From assembly GCF_021155775.2 (NCBI RefSeq), contig NC_060232.1, forward strand, positions 21,893,922 through 21,957,921: a DNA stretch of 64,000 nucleotides, given 5' to 3'. The first letter of the stretch is position 1; each line of letters begins with the position of its first letter. Shown piece by piece: positions 1 through 11,204 of this stretch. The position numbers were made by a program, and so were the translations under genes. This DNA comes from Neodiprion pinetum (Eukaryota; Arthropoda; Insecta; Hymenoptera; Diprionidae). The notes beneath the pieces were generated by a model, which was given only the letters and a program-made list of their open reading frames with translations, was not told the DNA's origin and did no database searches.

Positions 1-1635
1 TAAACGCGGCTTCGGACAGGGGATCGGCAGCAAATTCGAACGATGTTACCGGATGGCAATCGCGGCGGATCGCAACGAAAGGAGGGCCTCGCACGAGGCT
101 ACGGAGAGAGCGTCAACGGAGAGCTCTGCCGCGAGGGAATCCAAGGCGGACGAGATTCCCGTTGGTGGCCGGCGAGCCGTAGCCCCCCCCCTCCGTCGCC
201 CAACTGACGACAGGTGCCCTCGCGGAGTCATCACCCCGCCACTGTCAAGCTACGGGGTACACGAGACTGGTCAGCCAATCAACACCCCGCGACAGCGGAA
301 TCCAACGATAGCGATACGCTAGATTGTAAGAATTGCGTAACGAGAACCCCAATGCGAGCGGGAAAATTTTGACTAGGGATGACGCCTATGTTCGGGGCAT
401 GTTCGAATCGCGGCTCCGATTTGCAGGACCCGGCACTTGAGTCCTGGCGACAGTTGAGGTAGTTGCGTGGCGAGAAAATTTAAATTAAAAGAAAAAGAGA
501 GCAAAGATAGTGTGCGATTGTGATGGCGGAGACGGACGTCGGAGGGTTTTTGATGTGGCTGAGGAGCGGTAAGCGCTTATAATTCTTTGCGGGCATATTT
601 CGAGCGCAAGTTAAATTGGCACACCGATAAACGGTCGGCCCACGCAATTTTCGAGTTAGAGTAGCGCTCGAAATCTGTTGCCGATCTCCTTGAGGATGAC
701 CGTAGCCTGAGTTTTCGCGATAACGCGTAGAGTCACGGTTTCGCGTGGGGAACAATTTCGGAGTGAAATTGAGTGTGGCCAAATTCCGCTGCACAGGGTC
801 TCGTCGAGTCTGCGTACGTAAAAAGGGTGGTGAACTTAGCGGGAATAGAGACTTCGACTTGAGCTCGGATGCGTCATAATACGCTATACACTCGCGCGAT
901 TAGAAAAGCTTTCTAGAGCGATTAATTTGGTCGCGATTAGCGCGTCGAGGCACGTCCTTTTTGATTTAGTTTATGCATTATTGTGCATCAGCAAAGTGGC
1001 GGCTAACGCCCGTAGAAATAAGATACCAGCTAGATTTAATCAGAACCGCAATTAGCGCGTCGGGTACGATCTAGATTACGTTTTTTGTTTAGCAGTTTAT
1101 AATTAAGTCGCGATTAGCGTCGTAGTTGAGGCCGATCGCGGGCAGCGCGTCGAGTCCGATTTTGTTTTTGGTTTTTGCGAGTTAAGATATTGTTAAGACG
1201 GCGACTAGCGCAAGAAGGCCGTAGAGGTCCCCTAGATTTATTCATTTGTTTTTAATTTTTTTTTGGTTTTGTTTGTTTCTTCCTTTCTTATTTCTTTTGG
1301 ATTAAATTTAACCCGTTGTATCTGGAATCGCGAAGGACGACTTGCGCAGTCGTATGATTATCTTTATTTTTAATTTTTTTTCTTTTGTACCATCGCTAAC
1401 GAGAAATATACTATTGGAATTTTATAGTGATTTGGCCAAACCGCGCCTTGGCTTACTTGTGTTACATCTCTCTCTACCCAAAATTTACCCCTCCCCTCTC
1501 CGCGGTACTGAGCTATCGAGTATATGGTCGCGATATTTCGCATTACCGATTTCGAGGCGTGTTAATCACGCCAGGCGCCCAACAAATCTCGCGGTATTGT
1601 TTTAGGTCCAGGGTACATCGTGGACGCCAATTTAT
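1..1635. other. Non-coding stretch, no gene recognised
   Basis: I see no convincing gene here. The open frames are short and have no recognisable motif. The right part (about 930-1215) has a loosely repeated phrase, with gcgattagcgcgtcgag-like units at about 935, 1050, 1110, 1140 and 1200, and is followed by a T-rich stretch near 1240-1310. If the short LTR-like block at 1636-1701 is real, this would be the internal leader of an LTR element on the minus strand that continues past the left edge. That is inference only. Confidence 0.3.
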
Positions 1636-1701
1636 TGTGTACGAGGTAAGTTCTCGGTTATTTGCTCCGAGTGATCGAGGTGCAGAAAAATCTACGTCAC
1701 A
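1636..1701 (-). mobile_element. Candidate short or deleted LTR end with primer-binding-like site
   Basis: Read on the minus strand, 1701 to 1636 starts TGTGACG and ends TACACA. A few bases later comes TTGGCGTCCACGATG (1616-1630), which resembles the tRNA primer-binding site of Gypsy elements. The block is only 66 bp, very short for an LTR, and it cuts the integrase zinc finger of Gypsy-1. It may be an internally deleted 5' LTR of an element running off the left edge. No second copy or target duplication can be checked in this window. Confidence 0.25.
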
Positions 1702-3762
1702 ATACATATTTTTGAAATAAAACTTTTGGCCAAAAGTTAAAATTAACTGTTTTGTGCCTATATGACCTTGATCAACATGTACCTTGATGATAAGAGACTT
1801 TCCAAATTCTTCAGTGATCCATATTTTTTCTCTATTATTTAGAATTTTATAAATTATTCCCCTTTTAATAACACATTTATCATCAGTTTTTAACTTTTTT
1901 TGATTTTCTTTGATATCCTCCAATTTTAGTAAGTTTGTAGTTTTTATCACAGAATCACTTATTGTATCCTCGTGTGATTCCAAAACCGGATTTCTAGACA
2001 AGCAATCGGCTTCAATGTTTTCTTTACCTGGATTATACACAATTTCAAAATCAAAATGTGAAATGTAATTCAAAATCTGAACTAGTTCCATATCATTACT
2101 TTTTTTTATGTTGAATTTTTCCAGTGGTCTATGATCAGTGAATACAACGAACTTCTTGCCTATCAAATGAAATTGCCAGTATAAAATGGCTTCTTTAATA
2201 GCTAAACATTCTATAAAGATAGCTTTCTTCTTTTTCTGAGCTTCTGTCAACTTTCTAGAAAAGAAAAACACCGACTTTAACGAGTTATCTTTCTGAGGCT
2301 GCTTCAATATTGCCCCAACTCCTTCGATACTTGCATCAGTGAAAATAAAAATTGGAGCCTCTGGATCAAAAATTGCCAAAGCGGGAACTGTGCACAAATA
2401 TTCTTTTGTTGAATTAAAACTGTTCCTACACTCTTCAGACCATTCTAAGGATACATTTTTCCTTAACAAGTTTCTTAAAGGATCTAGTAAGCCAACATGA
2501 TTTGGTATAAACTCCAGATAAAAATTTATCTTGCCTAGAAACTGTCTAATTTGTTTTTTTGTCGTAGGAATTGGAAACTTCTTAATAGCCACTAAATTAT
2601 CGTTTATTGGTTTAATCATATTCTTTCCAATTTCGTGTCCCAAATAAGTTATTTTTTCTTGGGCGAACTGACATTTATTTTTATTCAATTTGAAACCTTG
2701 TTCATACAATGCTTGCAGTACTCGCTCCACATGATATAAATGTTCTTCGGAGGTTTTGGAGAACACCAATATATCATCTATGTAGTTCACTGTGAAAGCA
2801 TCTAATTTATTTTTCCTTATTACGCTTGCTAAGACTCTTTGAAATATAGCAGGAGCCGATTTCAGACCAAAAGGTAAACATCTCCATTGCCAGTGTCCAT
2901 GATGGGTTACAAAAGCCAATTTATATCTATCTTTTGCACGCACCGGAATCGACCAAAACGCCGAGTTTACATCAAATTTTGAGAAAAATTTACAATTTCT
3001 GGCTCGTATTGTGAGATCATCTATCCTTGGAAAAGGTTGTCTTTCTGGCACTACAATTTTGTTTAGCTCTTTAAAATCGATACACAAGCGTGATCTTTTT
3101 CCTTCTTCTCTCTTAAAAACCATGGTTACAGGAGCTGCATAAGGACTGCTTGACTCCTCTATTAAACCTGCATTCAACAAATCCTCTATTTGTCTCTCAA
3201 TCTCTAATTTATCTTGGAAAGAGCATCTGTAAGGTTTCTTTGAAATATATCTATTTTCTGTCAATTTCACTGTGGCTTCATAATCTTTTACTATTCCTAC
3301 ATCAAACTTTGATTTGGCAAATATTATTTCATGTTTCTTTATCATATCCTCTATTTTATTAGTACTTATTTCATTATTGTTACTTTTCTTATCTAAGTTT
3401 TTATTTTTCTGTTGTTTCTGTGATATACACAAATTTTCGCTCTGACAGAGTTTGAATTTTTTTATTGAATCCAATCCCAGTAGAAAATCACAATCAATAC
3501 CTTCCTTAACTATGAAAAACGGAAAATCTTCTTCTAAGTTACCAATTTTAGTACGTATTATTGCAATCCCTTCTGTTTTCGCCGTTCCAGCTACACCTTT
3601 AATAGTATCTCTCCCACCTATTATTTGTTTAAAATTTCTTTTATCATTCAAAAAAGAACCGTTAACCATAGAAATGTTGGATCCAGAATCATATAAACCG
3701 ATTGCTGGGCAACCATTTGCAAAAAGCTTAATTTTAATAAGTGGGAGAACTATTCGTTTTTT
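1702..3762 (-). CDS. Gypsy-1 pol, partial (protease, RT, RNase H)
   Basis: The polyprotein copies element RNA into DNA. The aspartic protease active site DSG lies near 3682-3690. The RT follows, with LCIDFKELN, LPFGLKSAPAIFQ and the catalytic YIDD box (YIDDILVFS). RNase H follows with TDAS and TDHRPLEKF, then LSRNP. The start of the integrase HHCC finger (VDQGHIGTK, then FYFKNMYCDV) is read before homology stops at about 1702. The open frame runs on to 1543 only by chance. There is no internal stop from protease to RNase H. It has no own start codon; it is entered by -1 frameshift from gag. Confidence 0.88.
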
Positions 3763-4817
3763 GCTTCCTCATAACTTGCTACTACTTCCTGTAATTCATT
3801 ATTATTTGTAACTTTTATATTTTCATTTTTAAAATTTTTAATTTGCCTATCTTTATTACGGCATATATTTTCTGGATGTAATCTATTTTTGAAACCTAAC
3901 TTCTCACAAATAGTACATGGTTTTTTTTCACTTTGCATTCTCTTGTTTATGTTATCATTTTTCGGATCGTTGATTTTACCTAGTTGTTTTAATTTTGACA
4001 TTAAGTTTTCTATATTTGCGATAGATTTCCTATCTAACTAATTTTGAATGAATTTTGGTAAACTGATTACAATCATATTAATTTGTGTGTTTGTAGATAA
4101 GCTATCATCCGCTTCCAACAACAATCTCCTTTTTTTTAACGCATATTCTAATAACGAGCCGTTATAGAATTTAAAATTATAGGCATACGCTATATCCGTC
4201 CAGGATTGTACAGAGAAGGTATCAATGAAGGCGTTATTCCATGCCTCCCAATTTAACAAAGAGTTCTGCCTAAGAAATACATTATACCAATCTAAAGCGG
4301 ATTTCTCTAAAAACAATCGTAATACTTCAGCGTATTTATTTTTTACAATCCCTACTCTGTCACATTCCTGCACAAATAAATTAATCCACACACTAGCATT
4401 TATATTTTCAGTGTCGAACTTTTCAATCACTATATCTTTTATCAAATCGCTAGTTTTTCTTTCAAATGTGACCGTTGACCGTTCGTTTACCTCTGACTCT
4501 TGCTCTGTTGTGATTTCTTCTAAGTATTCATCAAACAACACGACGTTTCCTTCTGTATCCAAGTAAATATTCTCAAGGTCTTCAGATAAGGTCAATACCA
4601 CATTGCGAAATTTATTGCGGATCTTCAAACTTTTAACGACATTCTTCACTATTGGGTTTTCAAAAAGCTCTTTATGTTGAGCACTAGTCTGCTTATCTGC
4701 CGGAAACGAAAAAATTTCCTCTTGGCCGAGCAGCTGTATTCTTTTCACTTTAACTACGGTGCTTTTTGAATCCACACCGGGCTCCGAGACAAAATAAAAC
4801 TTTGCTTTACTCTCCAT
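3750..4817 (-). pseudogene. Gypsy-1 gag with one in-frame stop
   Basis: Gag forms the particle that packages element RNA. The upstream part (4817-4041) is a capsid-like region without a diagnostic motif; its C-terminal half has the ILxLW-free, helix-rich look of Gypsy capsids. A TAG at 4038-4040 interrupts the frame. The same frame continues at 4037-3753 with a zinc-knuckle-like cysteine cluster (CTICEKLGF, then HPENIC). The ATG at 4817 (MESKAKF) is preferred over one nine codons upstream at 4844. With the stop, a normal Gag-Pol could not be made. Confidence 0.7.
3756..3762 (-). promoter_or_regulatory. Gypsy-1 gag-pol -1 frameshift site A AAA AAC
   Basis: On the minus strand the heptamer A AAA AAC sits two codons before the gag-frame stop (TAG at 3750-3752). 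The pol frame is exactly -1 to the gag zinc-finger frame and is open from the heptamer. This is the canonical slippery heptamer of retroviral-type frameshifting. A downstream stem or pseudoknot was not modelled. Confidence 0.75.
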
Positions 4818-4844
4818 TGTATAGATTTTTAGGCCAATAATCAT

Positions 4845-5123
4845 ATTGTTGGGAAGGAATGAAGATTAGGGTGATAATCCACACATGCAAGATGCAGTTA
4901 ACAACTGTAATATTAAAAATATGTACGAATTAGTGAAATACAGAGATATTACCATTTACTAATAATCTTATAGCTAACCTGAATCTATACAATTGCCGAT
5001 AGCAAACCCTTGTGTACATCAATATAATAACCTTGATGCTAACAGCTCGGAGTCTTGTTACATACTGACTCTCACACGCGTGTCAATAAGCGACGCAGCC
5101 AAGCTTGATTACGCACAAGCTTA
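4845..5123. other. AT-rich gap, nothing identified
   Basis: This is a short AT-rich stretch between the Gypsy-1 gag start and a GC-rich gag scrap. It could include part of the Gypsy-1 leader or LTR, but I found no second copy to prove that. A TATATATA-A-rich tract lies at about 5125-5155. Confidence 0.3.
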
Positions 5124-5770
5124 CATATATATATCAAAAAAAAATAAAAAAAAATCCGGTCTAGCCGCGTCGCCCCGGCCGGCCTCGGTCTCGGCCCCGG
5201 CCGGTTGCGGACGCGAGGATCCGCTGACGGAGCATTTCCACCTCGCTACTCGCGATCGGGGGGGGGGTAGTGCTGGGGCTTCCATCTTCACGCTCCTCGC
5301 AATCGGGGGTGGCGGCGTCGCTGTTTCCCTCGCAAAAGGGGGGTTCGGGGGGGCTTCCCTCGCAATCGGGGACCTCGGCAGTGGCATCTCCCTTGCAATG
5401 GGGAACATTGGGACCCTCAATGCCATTAAGGGGGGAATTGTCTGGACGGCTGGCGGCGGGGGAAGGGCGCACCTGCCCGGTCGGCTGGGCAGGTTGTGGC
5501 AGCGCGGGCAGGAGGGCTTTGCGCAGCCCGGCCATCCACACCGGCGGCAAAATAGCCCCAACTTCTTCCCGCAATCCCGGTAGTCATGCCGCCGCCACCA
5601 GCAATTCCAGCACCCCGCTGGTGGCATCCACTGCCGCCAGTCGGGGGGCGCGAGGCGGTTCCCCGTATATTCTCCGCTGGCTGGTGGGCGCGGGATCCTG
5701 GCCCATTGGAGGAGGTCCCGGATCGCGCGGACGTCATCCTCCTCCCTTACGATCTCTCCGCCAACTAAGG
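5124..5770 (-). pseudogene. Gag C-terminal fragment with zinc knuckle (third Gypsy family)
   Basis: The minus strand of this GC-rich block encodes a gag-like tail. CWNCWWRRHDYRDC (near 5572-5615) is a perfect CX2CX4HX4C knuckle, followed by FCRRCGWPGCAKPSCPRC, as in many insect Gypsy gags. Just upstream, the same strand reads LLQWARIPRPPASGEYTGN in a neighbouring frame. A proline-rich tail with repeated PIARE units follows towards 5200. Composition is very different from the AT-rich flanks, so this is a scrap of another element. No pol follows. Confidence 0.6.
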
Positions 5771-5895
5771 GGAAGAGTCAGTCAGGATCGTAGCTATCGC
5801 CGGTCACTCCTTTCCTCTCCCCGAGAAGCCTATTTCCCCCTCACGGTTCCTCCCCGATTCTATGCGCACTTGCCTCAGACTCCACGTACCGCTTC

Positions 5896-6082
5896 AAATC
5901 CTTTATGTCAAATATGTGTAAAGGCAAACAAAGGTAAACGTTTTCATTCTGAAACAAATTGCTGGTTTAGAGAAAAAGAAGACAAAAATAACAAGATGGG
6001 ACCATTAAAATCTGTGAACAATTCAGAACTAGAGGTGGAATTAAATACAGAGGATCCAAAAAACTTAAAGTACCACCATTAA
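5896..6082 (+). pseudogene. Gypsy-2 gag C-terminal fragment
   Basis: Only the gag tail survives. It carries a zinc-knuckle-like motif, LCQIC followed by RFHSETNCW (cysteines and histidine near 5908-5968), and ends at the TAA at 6080-6082. The upstream open frame belongs to the GC-rich scrap and is not gag of this element. It overlaps the start of pol by about 20 nt, the usual gag-pol geometry. Confidence 0.6.
6058..6064 (+). promoter_or_regulatory. Gypsy-2 gag-pol -1 frameshift site A AAA AAC
   Basis: The heptamer A AAA AAC lies in the gag frame shortly before the gag stop at 6080. Slipping back one base enters the pol frame, which reads KLKVPPLIKIK and on to the DSG protease. It is identical to the Gypsy-1 heptamer, at the same place in the gene. 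Confidence 0.78.
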
Positions 6083-9000
6083 TAAAAATCAAGCTATTAC
6101 TAAATGTCACTTTAGAAACCACCGGTATTTATGACTCGGGATCAAATGTGTCATTGATAAATGCAAAATTATTAAAAATTAAACAAGAAAACACAGATAA
6201 TTTACAAGGAATAAGCTTGAAAACTATTAATGGTGCAGGAAAAACAAAAGGTATGATAACTTTAAAAGTAAAAATTTACAATATTGAGAAAACTATGAAA
6301 GTGTTTATCGTAGACAGTGACAACTTTAATTATGATTTTTTGATTGGCTTAGACTGTATTGAAAACTTTAAGTTGACCCAGACTGAAGATCTAAGGATCT
6401 TGCAAAACAAAGATTTCCAAACACAGAAAAATGAAATTAACTTAAATAAAGAGGTTGACAATAACACAAATGTCAGTATTCCTGTGTTATCAGGTGACAT
6501 AGAAGTAAAAACAAACAATCTTAGGAAATATGAAGTAAATTTCAACGAACATCTAAACACTGATGAATTTAAAATGATAGTAAATCATTTAGATGTGTAT
6601 AAACAGTCTGAAATCGACAAATTATTGAAGAAATACAAGTCAGTATTTGCTAAAGACAAATATGATATCGGTACTGTTAAAGAATATGAAGCTCACATAG
6701 ATCTAATGGAAGAAAAATACTGTTATAAACGTCCTTACAGATGCACATTCGAAGATAGAAAAGAAATAGAGAATCAAGTGATAAAATTACTGGAAAAGGG
6801 GCTTATTGAAGAATCATACAGCCCTTTTGCTGCTCCAGTTACTCTAGCATTTAAGAAAGAAGAAAATAAAAAAACCAGAATGTGTATAGACTTCAGAGAT
6901 ATAAATAAAATTATTACTCCTCAGTCACAGCCATTTCCACTTATAGAGGATTTGATAGTAAAAAGTGTAAACTGTGAGTACTTTACAACATTAGATATAA
7001 ATTCTGCATTTTGGTCAATTCCCCTAAGGATTCAAGATAGACCTAAAACAGCATTTGTAACACAAGAGGGCCATTTTCAGTGGTCCTGTCTCCCTTTTGG
7101 ATTAAAAACAGCACCAGCAATTTTCCAACGAATATTGAATAATATAATAAGAAAATACAAACTTAATGATTTTGTAGTATCTTTCATAGATGATATATTA
7201 GTTTTTTCACAAGATTTTAGTCAGCATATACAGCATCTATCAAGACTATTAGAAGCAATTCACAATGAGGGATTTAGACTAAAATTTTCAAAATGCTCAT
7301 TTGCTAAAAATTATGCAAAATACTTGGGTCATATTATTGAAAAGAACTCAGTAAGACCACTGAAAGATTACCTAATCGCAGTGAAAAATTTTCCAGTTCC
7401 GGAAACAAGGAAAAATATAAGACAATTTCTTGGGAAAATCAACTATCACCATAAATTTATACCAAGCTTGGCACAAATCTCAGACCCATTACACAATCTA
7501 CTGAGGAAAAATGTAAGTTTTGTTTGGTCAAAAGATTGTCAAGAATCATTTGAGAAAATTAAAACATTACTTTGTTCGGAACCAGTACTAAAAATTTTTG
7601 ACCCCAATATTCCAATCAAAATTTATACTGATGCTTGTATCAATGGAATTGGAGCTGTACTGAAGCAAGAAGATGAAAATAAGAATTATAAACCAGTAGC
7701 ATATTTTTCAAGAAAACTGAATGATGCTCAAAAAAAGAAAAAAGCAATATATCTTGAATGCTTAGCAATTAAAGAAGCAGTGAAATATTGGCAACACTGG
7801 TTATTTGGAAAACAATTCACTGTATACACAGACCACAAACCTTTGGAAAACTTAAATGTAAAATCTAGAACAGATGAAGAATTGGGGGATTTAACATATT
7901 ACCTATCACAATATGATTTCAAAATAAAATACAATCCGGGAATATCGAATCAGGAAGCTGACTGCCTAAGCAGAAATCCAGTTTTAGAATTTGATGATAA
8001 TACAGATGATATTCTGAAAGTCATAAATCTAGTAAGTCTGGAAGACATAAAAAATGACCAAAACCAGAACATGGAATTACAGGAAAAGAAAAGAAAATTT
8101 ATATTAAAAAATGACATTTATTATAAAAAATTAAAAAGTAGAAATAAAATAGTATTGTCTGAAAATCTAAGTAAAATATTAATAAAAGATATACATGAGA
8201 CTTACTGTCACTTGGGAAGATCGCAAATGATTAACAAGATAACCCCATTTTATTCTGCGAGAAATATGATAATGAATATAAAAAAAGAGTGTGATAATTG
8301 TTCTATATGTAAAACAAACAAGTCGAGAAATAAAACAAAATATGGGCATCTATCACATCTAGGTCCAGCCACTTACCCATTTCAAATCATGTCCATTGAT
8401 ACCATTGGAGGATTTGGAGGATCGCGATCAACGAAAAAGTATTTGCATCTATTAGTTGATCACTTTACAAGATATGCTTACATACTAACGTCAAAAAACC
8501 AAAACGCCACTGACTTCATAAAACTAGTTACAAAAATCACAGAAAGTAATGATATAGACACAATATTATCAGACCAATATCCTGGCATTAATTCTAAACA
8601 ATTTAAAAATTTTCTAGAGGAGAACAAAATAAAGTTGATTTTTACTGCAGTAGATGCCCCATTTTCGAATGGCCTCAATGAAAGACTAAACCAGACTCTG
8701 GTAAATAAAATAAGATGCAAAGTAAATGAGAACAACAAAAAAAAAGCATGGACAGCCATCGCTCAAGAATGTGTGAGAAGATACAATGAAACAGAACACA
8801 CCGTCACTGGCTTCACTCCCAAGTACTTGATGGAGGGCGAAAGTGTCGATATTTTGCCACCAGAATTAAAGACAAAGGGTACAAAGGAAGACCTAGAAAG
8901 AGATCGAAAATTAGCTTTACAGAACACCAAGAAGTCCCATGATCAAAATGCAGAACGATACAACAGACACAGGCAAGAAATTATATTAAATACTGGAGAT

Positions 9001-9210
9001 TTAGTGTATGTGGAAAATGGGAACCGCCTCAATAGGAAAAAGCTGGATGAAATAAGAATCGGACCGTACAAAATCATAAAAAGAAAATCTAACTCAATCT
9101 ATGAAGTCGATACAGGACACAAGAAGAAAGAATCCAACCTTTTCCATATAACAAAATTAATTCCAGCAGCGGATGATAGACTGACGAACAGTCACATCGT
9201 TTCCTTGTGA
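6061..9210 (+). CDS. Gypsy-2 pol (protease, RT, RNase H, integrase)
   Basis: This is an open pol polyprotein of about 1,040 codons with no internal stop. The protease active site DSG is at 6133-6141. RT carries MCIDFRDIN, LPFGLKTAPAIFQ and the FIDD catalytic box (FIDDILVFS). RNase H has YTDACINGIGAVLKQ and YTDHKPLENL. The integrase has an HHCC finger (HETYCHLG, then CDNCSIC) and a D,D,E core: SIDTIGGFGG, LSDQYPGIN, GLNERLNQ. The tail (GDLVYVENG, then GPYKIIKR) matches the usual C-terminal integrase domain. The first ATG is at 6148, but translation is expected from gag by -1 frameshift. All catalytic residues appear intact. Confidence 0.92.
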   Translation, partial: KLKVPPLIKIKLLLNVTLETTGIYDSGSNVSLINAKLLKIKQENTDNLQGISLKTINGAGKTKGMITLKVKIYNIEKTMKVFIVDSDNFNYDFLIGLDCIENFKLTQTEDLRILQNKDFQTQKNEINLNKEVDNNTNVSIPVLSGDIEVKTNNLRKYEVNFNEHLNTDEFKMIVNHLDVYKQSEIDKLLKKYKSVFAKDKYDIGTVKEYEAHIDLMEEKYCYKRPYRCTFEDRKEIENQVIKLLEKGLIEESYSPFAAPVTLAFKKEENKKTRMCIDFRDINKIITPQSQPFPLIEDLIVKSVNCEYFTTLDINSAFWSIPLRIQDRPKTAFVTQEGHFQWSCLPFGLKTAPAIFQRILNNIIRKYKLNDFVVSFIDDILVFSQDFSQHIQHLSRLLEAIHNEGFRLKFSKCSFAKNYAKYLGHIIEKNSVRPLKDYLIAVKNFPVPETRKNIRQFLGKINYHHKFIPSLAQISDPLHNLLRKNVSFVWSKDCQESFEKIKTLLCSEPVLKIFDPNIPIKIYTDACINGIGAVLKQEDENKNYKPVAYFSRKLNDAQKKKKAIYLECLAIKEAVKYWQHWLFGKQFTVYTDHKPLENLNVKSRTDEELGDLTYYLSQYDFKIKYNPGISNQEADCLSRNPVLEFDDNTDDILKVINLVSLEDIKNDQNQNMELQEKKRKFILKNDIYYKKLKSRNKIVLSENLSKILIKDIHETYCHLGRSQMINKITPFYSARNMIMNIKKECDNCSICKTNKSRNKTKYGHLSHLGPATYPFQIMSIDTIGGFGGSRSTKKYLHLLVDHFTRYAYILTSKNQNATDFIKLVTKITESNDIDTILSDQYPGINSKQFKNFLEENKIKLIFTAVDAPFSNGLNERLNQTLVNKIRCKVNENNKKKAWTAIAQECVRRYNETEHTVTGFTPKYLMEGESVDILPPELKTKGTKEDLERDRKLALQNTKKSHDQNAERYNRHRQEIILNTGDLVYVENGNRLNRKKLDEIRIGPYKIIKRKSNSIYEVDTGHKKKESNLFHITKLIPAADDRLTNSHIVSL

Positions 9211-9222
9211 TTGTTCTCCTCC

Positions 9223-9560
9223 AAGGGGGGGAGATATAAAGAAAATGACATCTCTCATTTACTTCAATTTGAATCTGCCGCCATTACCACCAGTGTTATA
9301 GAGGGAGTTGTCTATCGTCATCATACATAATAACATACTCTGTGATTACGGATTCTATGGGCTCGTGATATTGAAAATTCTAACCTAATAAGTACGTGAA
9401 TTTACGACTACAATAATTGTGCATTTTATTAAGGATATTATTAAAACTTGAGCAAACTACTGTACATTACCTGGAGTAAAAACTTTTAATGTTGTTTTCT
9501 GTTTTTATTTCAGAATCCAACTTGAGTTTTTATTTTAAAAGTGGAGTAGAAGTACAATTA
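9223..9560 (+). other. Gypsy-2 polypurine tract and probable 3' LTR
   Basis: A run AAGGGGGGGAGA (9223-9234) lies 13 bp after the pol stop, where plus-strand DNA synthesis would be primed. The following AT-rich sequence should be the 3' LTR. Its far end cannot be placed, and no TG...CA terminus with a target duplication was found. Confidence 0.5.
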
Positions 9561-10762
9561 TCAAGATTATTACATATATATGTAAACAAATATGACGAGG
9601 CCTATATTCACCTCATCATATTTCTTTCTCACTCCCAAATTTGAAATTTCACCGCACAACAATAAGCGCCTTTGGCAGTTTCACGGTCAATAGTACATAC
9701 GTGTAAATATGAGCGAATAGAAACAATAGAATGCCGAGGGCATTATGACAGATTAGTACATAAGCTATTATCAGCCGAATCGCACGTGGAAACGTCAGAA
9801 CGAGAGAAAAATAAGCTGTAAATGTCGTTTCTCCATTTACAGGTAATATTATTTTTATTAAACATAGAATATAAGTACGTAATGTAAAGAAAAGTAATGT
9901 AATGTAATAGTATACGAAACAATAAACTCCATTTACAGAGAAACTCATCGCAGCTTCGACAGTGTTAAAAAAGGAACATTATATATATATGTATATTATC
10001 ATTTCATCTAGAGCAATTGCAGGGTATTAAATTCGATGATGTGCTATATCAAACATTATGAATGTTAAACATTGGGGTTAAAAATATATTTCACTTAATT
10101 TGATTTCCTAATTTTACCAAGATGTGAGTTCTCGGTAACACGAAAAGACTCTCGTTCCCCTATAGATGGGAAGCTCTTGCTAACATTCGCTCATTTTCCT
10201 TGTTCTGACGCCTACTGGTACTCATTTTGTTATACATACTACTTCTCCTACAATGTGGGTAATGTAAACGAGCCTATTTGTGATGTGAAAAGCAAATTCT
10301 GCACGATGCTAACGAAGCTGTTGAGCGTGCGGTATGCAACACATCATTTTCTAATCCACATTGCTGTAGTATGGTGTCATTATATAAAGCGATAATTTGA
10401 TTTCTAACATGTCTTTCAAAACAGATTAATTTAGAATTAACGTATGTAAAAATATCCATATTCCTGGCCGTTATAAACATTCACACGATTCACAATTCCA
10501 TTAGTTTTTCCCAATTTGTCCACCCTGTTGGATACACAATTTTTAATAAAATCCCTAGCAACAACTTTTCCCGGTCAAATTACACCGCTACCCATAGATA
10601 GGGAAAAATATATATTCTTCACGAAGCGTGTTGATGGGGCAATGATGCACTTGAGATTCATCGATTTTTATGTCTAGCAGCATCGATAAACTTTAGTCAT
10701 ATTCGGATGATGCAGATAAACACACAACGCGTAAATTTTATAATAATTCCACACAGTTCAGT
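9561..10762. other. AT-rich stretch, nothing identified
   Basis: I find no gene, repeat array or element terminus here. A leucine/valine/tyrosine-rich minus-strand frame at 9649-9948 is a by-product of AT-rich composition. Part of the right side may be decayed Polinton sequence upstream of the polymerase fragment that starts at 10763. Confidence 0.3.
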
Positions 10763-11204
10763 TTGATGACTCGCAAAGGTGTTTTTCTCTATGAATACAT
10801 CGATTGTTGGGGGAAACACGATGAAACGCGATTACCTGCAAAGAAGCATTTCTACTCGCACCTCTGCGATGCAAATATTTCAGACGTCGATTATGAATAC
10901 GCTAAAGATGTTTGGGGGGGAATTTCATTGAGAGTCATTGGGGGGGCTATTTAGATTTATATTTAAAGACTGATGACCAAAATGTAAACACTTACAGACA
11001 TTCTTACAAATTTGTGTCTCGAAGAGGAAGAACACTTTCTATATTCACACATTTAAAGACTGATGTTCTTTTGCGTGCTGATATTTTTCAAAATTTCTGA
11101 GCCAGCTGCTTCAAAACATATGATTTTGATCCGTTGCGCTACTACACAGGGCCGGGACTTGCTTTCGACGCTATGCTGAAATACACGGGAGTAAATTTAC
11201 AATA
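10763..11204 (+). pseudogene. Polinton copy 1: DNA polymerase B fragment (N-terminal side)
   Basis: Polintons replicate through a protein-primed family B DNA polymerase. This plus-strand piece reads TRKGVFLYEYIDCW, then HFYSHLCDANISDVDYEYAKDVW, then DLYLKTD, DVLLRADIFQNF and PLRYYTGPGLAFDAMLKYTG. These are landmark phrases of the region before the palm in Polinton and related pPolB proteins. A stop after QNF and a local rearrangement near 10975-11060 break the frame. The sequence runs into the 13-bp duplication (11192-11204) of the Penelope-like insertion and resumes at 15980. Confidence 0.75.

Larger units (their letters stand above)
1702..4844 (-). mobile_element. Gypsy-1, Ty3/Gypsy LTR retrotransposon remnant
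   Basis: This is a minus-strand Ty3/Gypsy element with gag, a frameshift site, protease, reverse transcriptase and RNase H in order. The pol frame is cut at about 1702, inside the integrase zinc finger, so the integrase core, 3' end and 3' LTR are missing. I could not delimit a 5' LTR to the right. Its proteins resemble those of Gypsy-2 (DSG protease, similar RNase H), so the two belong to one clade lying in opposite orientation. Confidence 0.85.
5885..9560 (+). mobile_element. Gypsy-2, 5'-truncated Ty3/Gypsy element
   Basis: This plus-strand element keeps the end of gag, a complete pol with all enzymatic domains, a polypurine tract and probable 3' LTR sequence. The gag N-terminal region and 5' LTR are missing: sequence similarity to a Gypsy element begins at about 5890, right after the GC-rich gag scrap. 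The right boundary near 9560 is a guess, because no other LTR copy is present for comparison. Confidence 0.8.

Noticed and set aside
480..794. 104-codon minus-strand frame near the left edge
   Set aside because: No motif, no second copy, and embedded in sequence with degenerate repeats.
9649..9948. Hydrophobic 99-codon minus-strand frame as a membrane protein
   Set aside because: The region is AT-rich and non-coding looking, and there is no homologous copy or motif.
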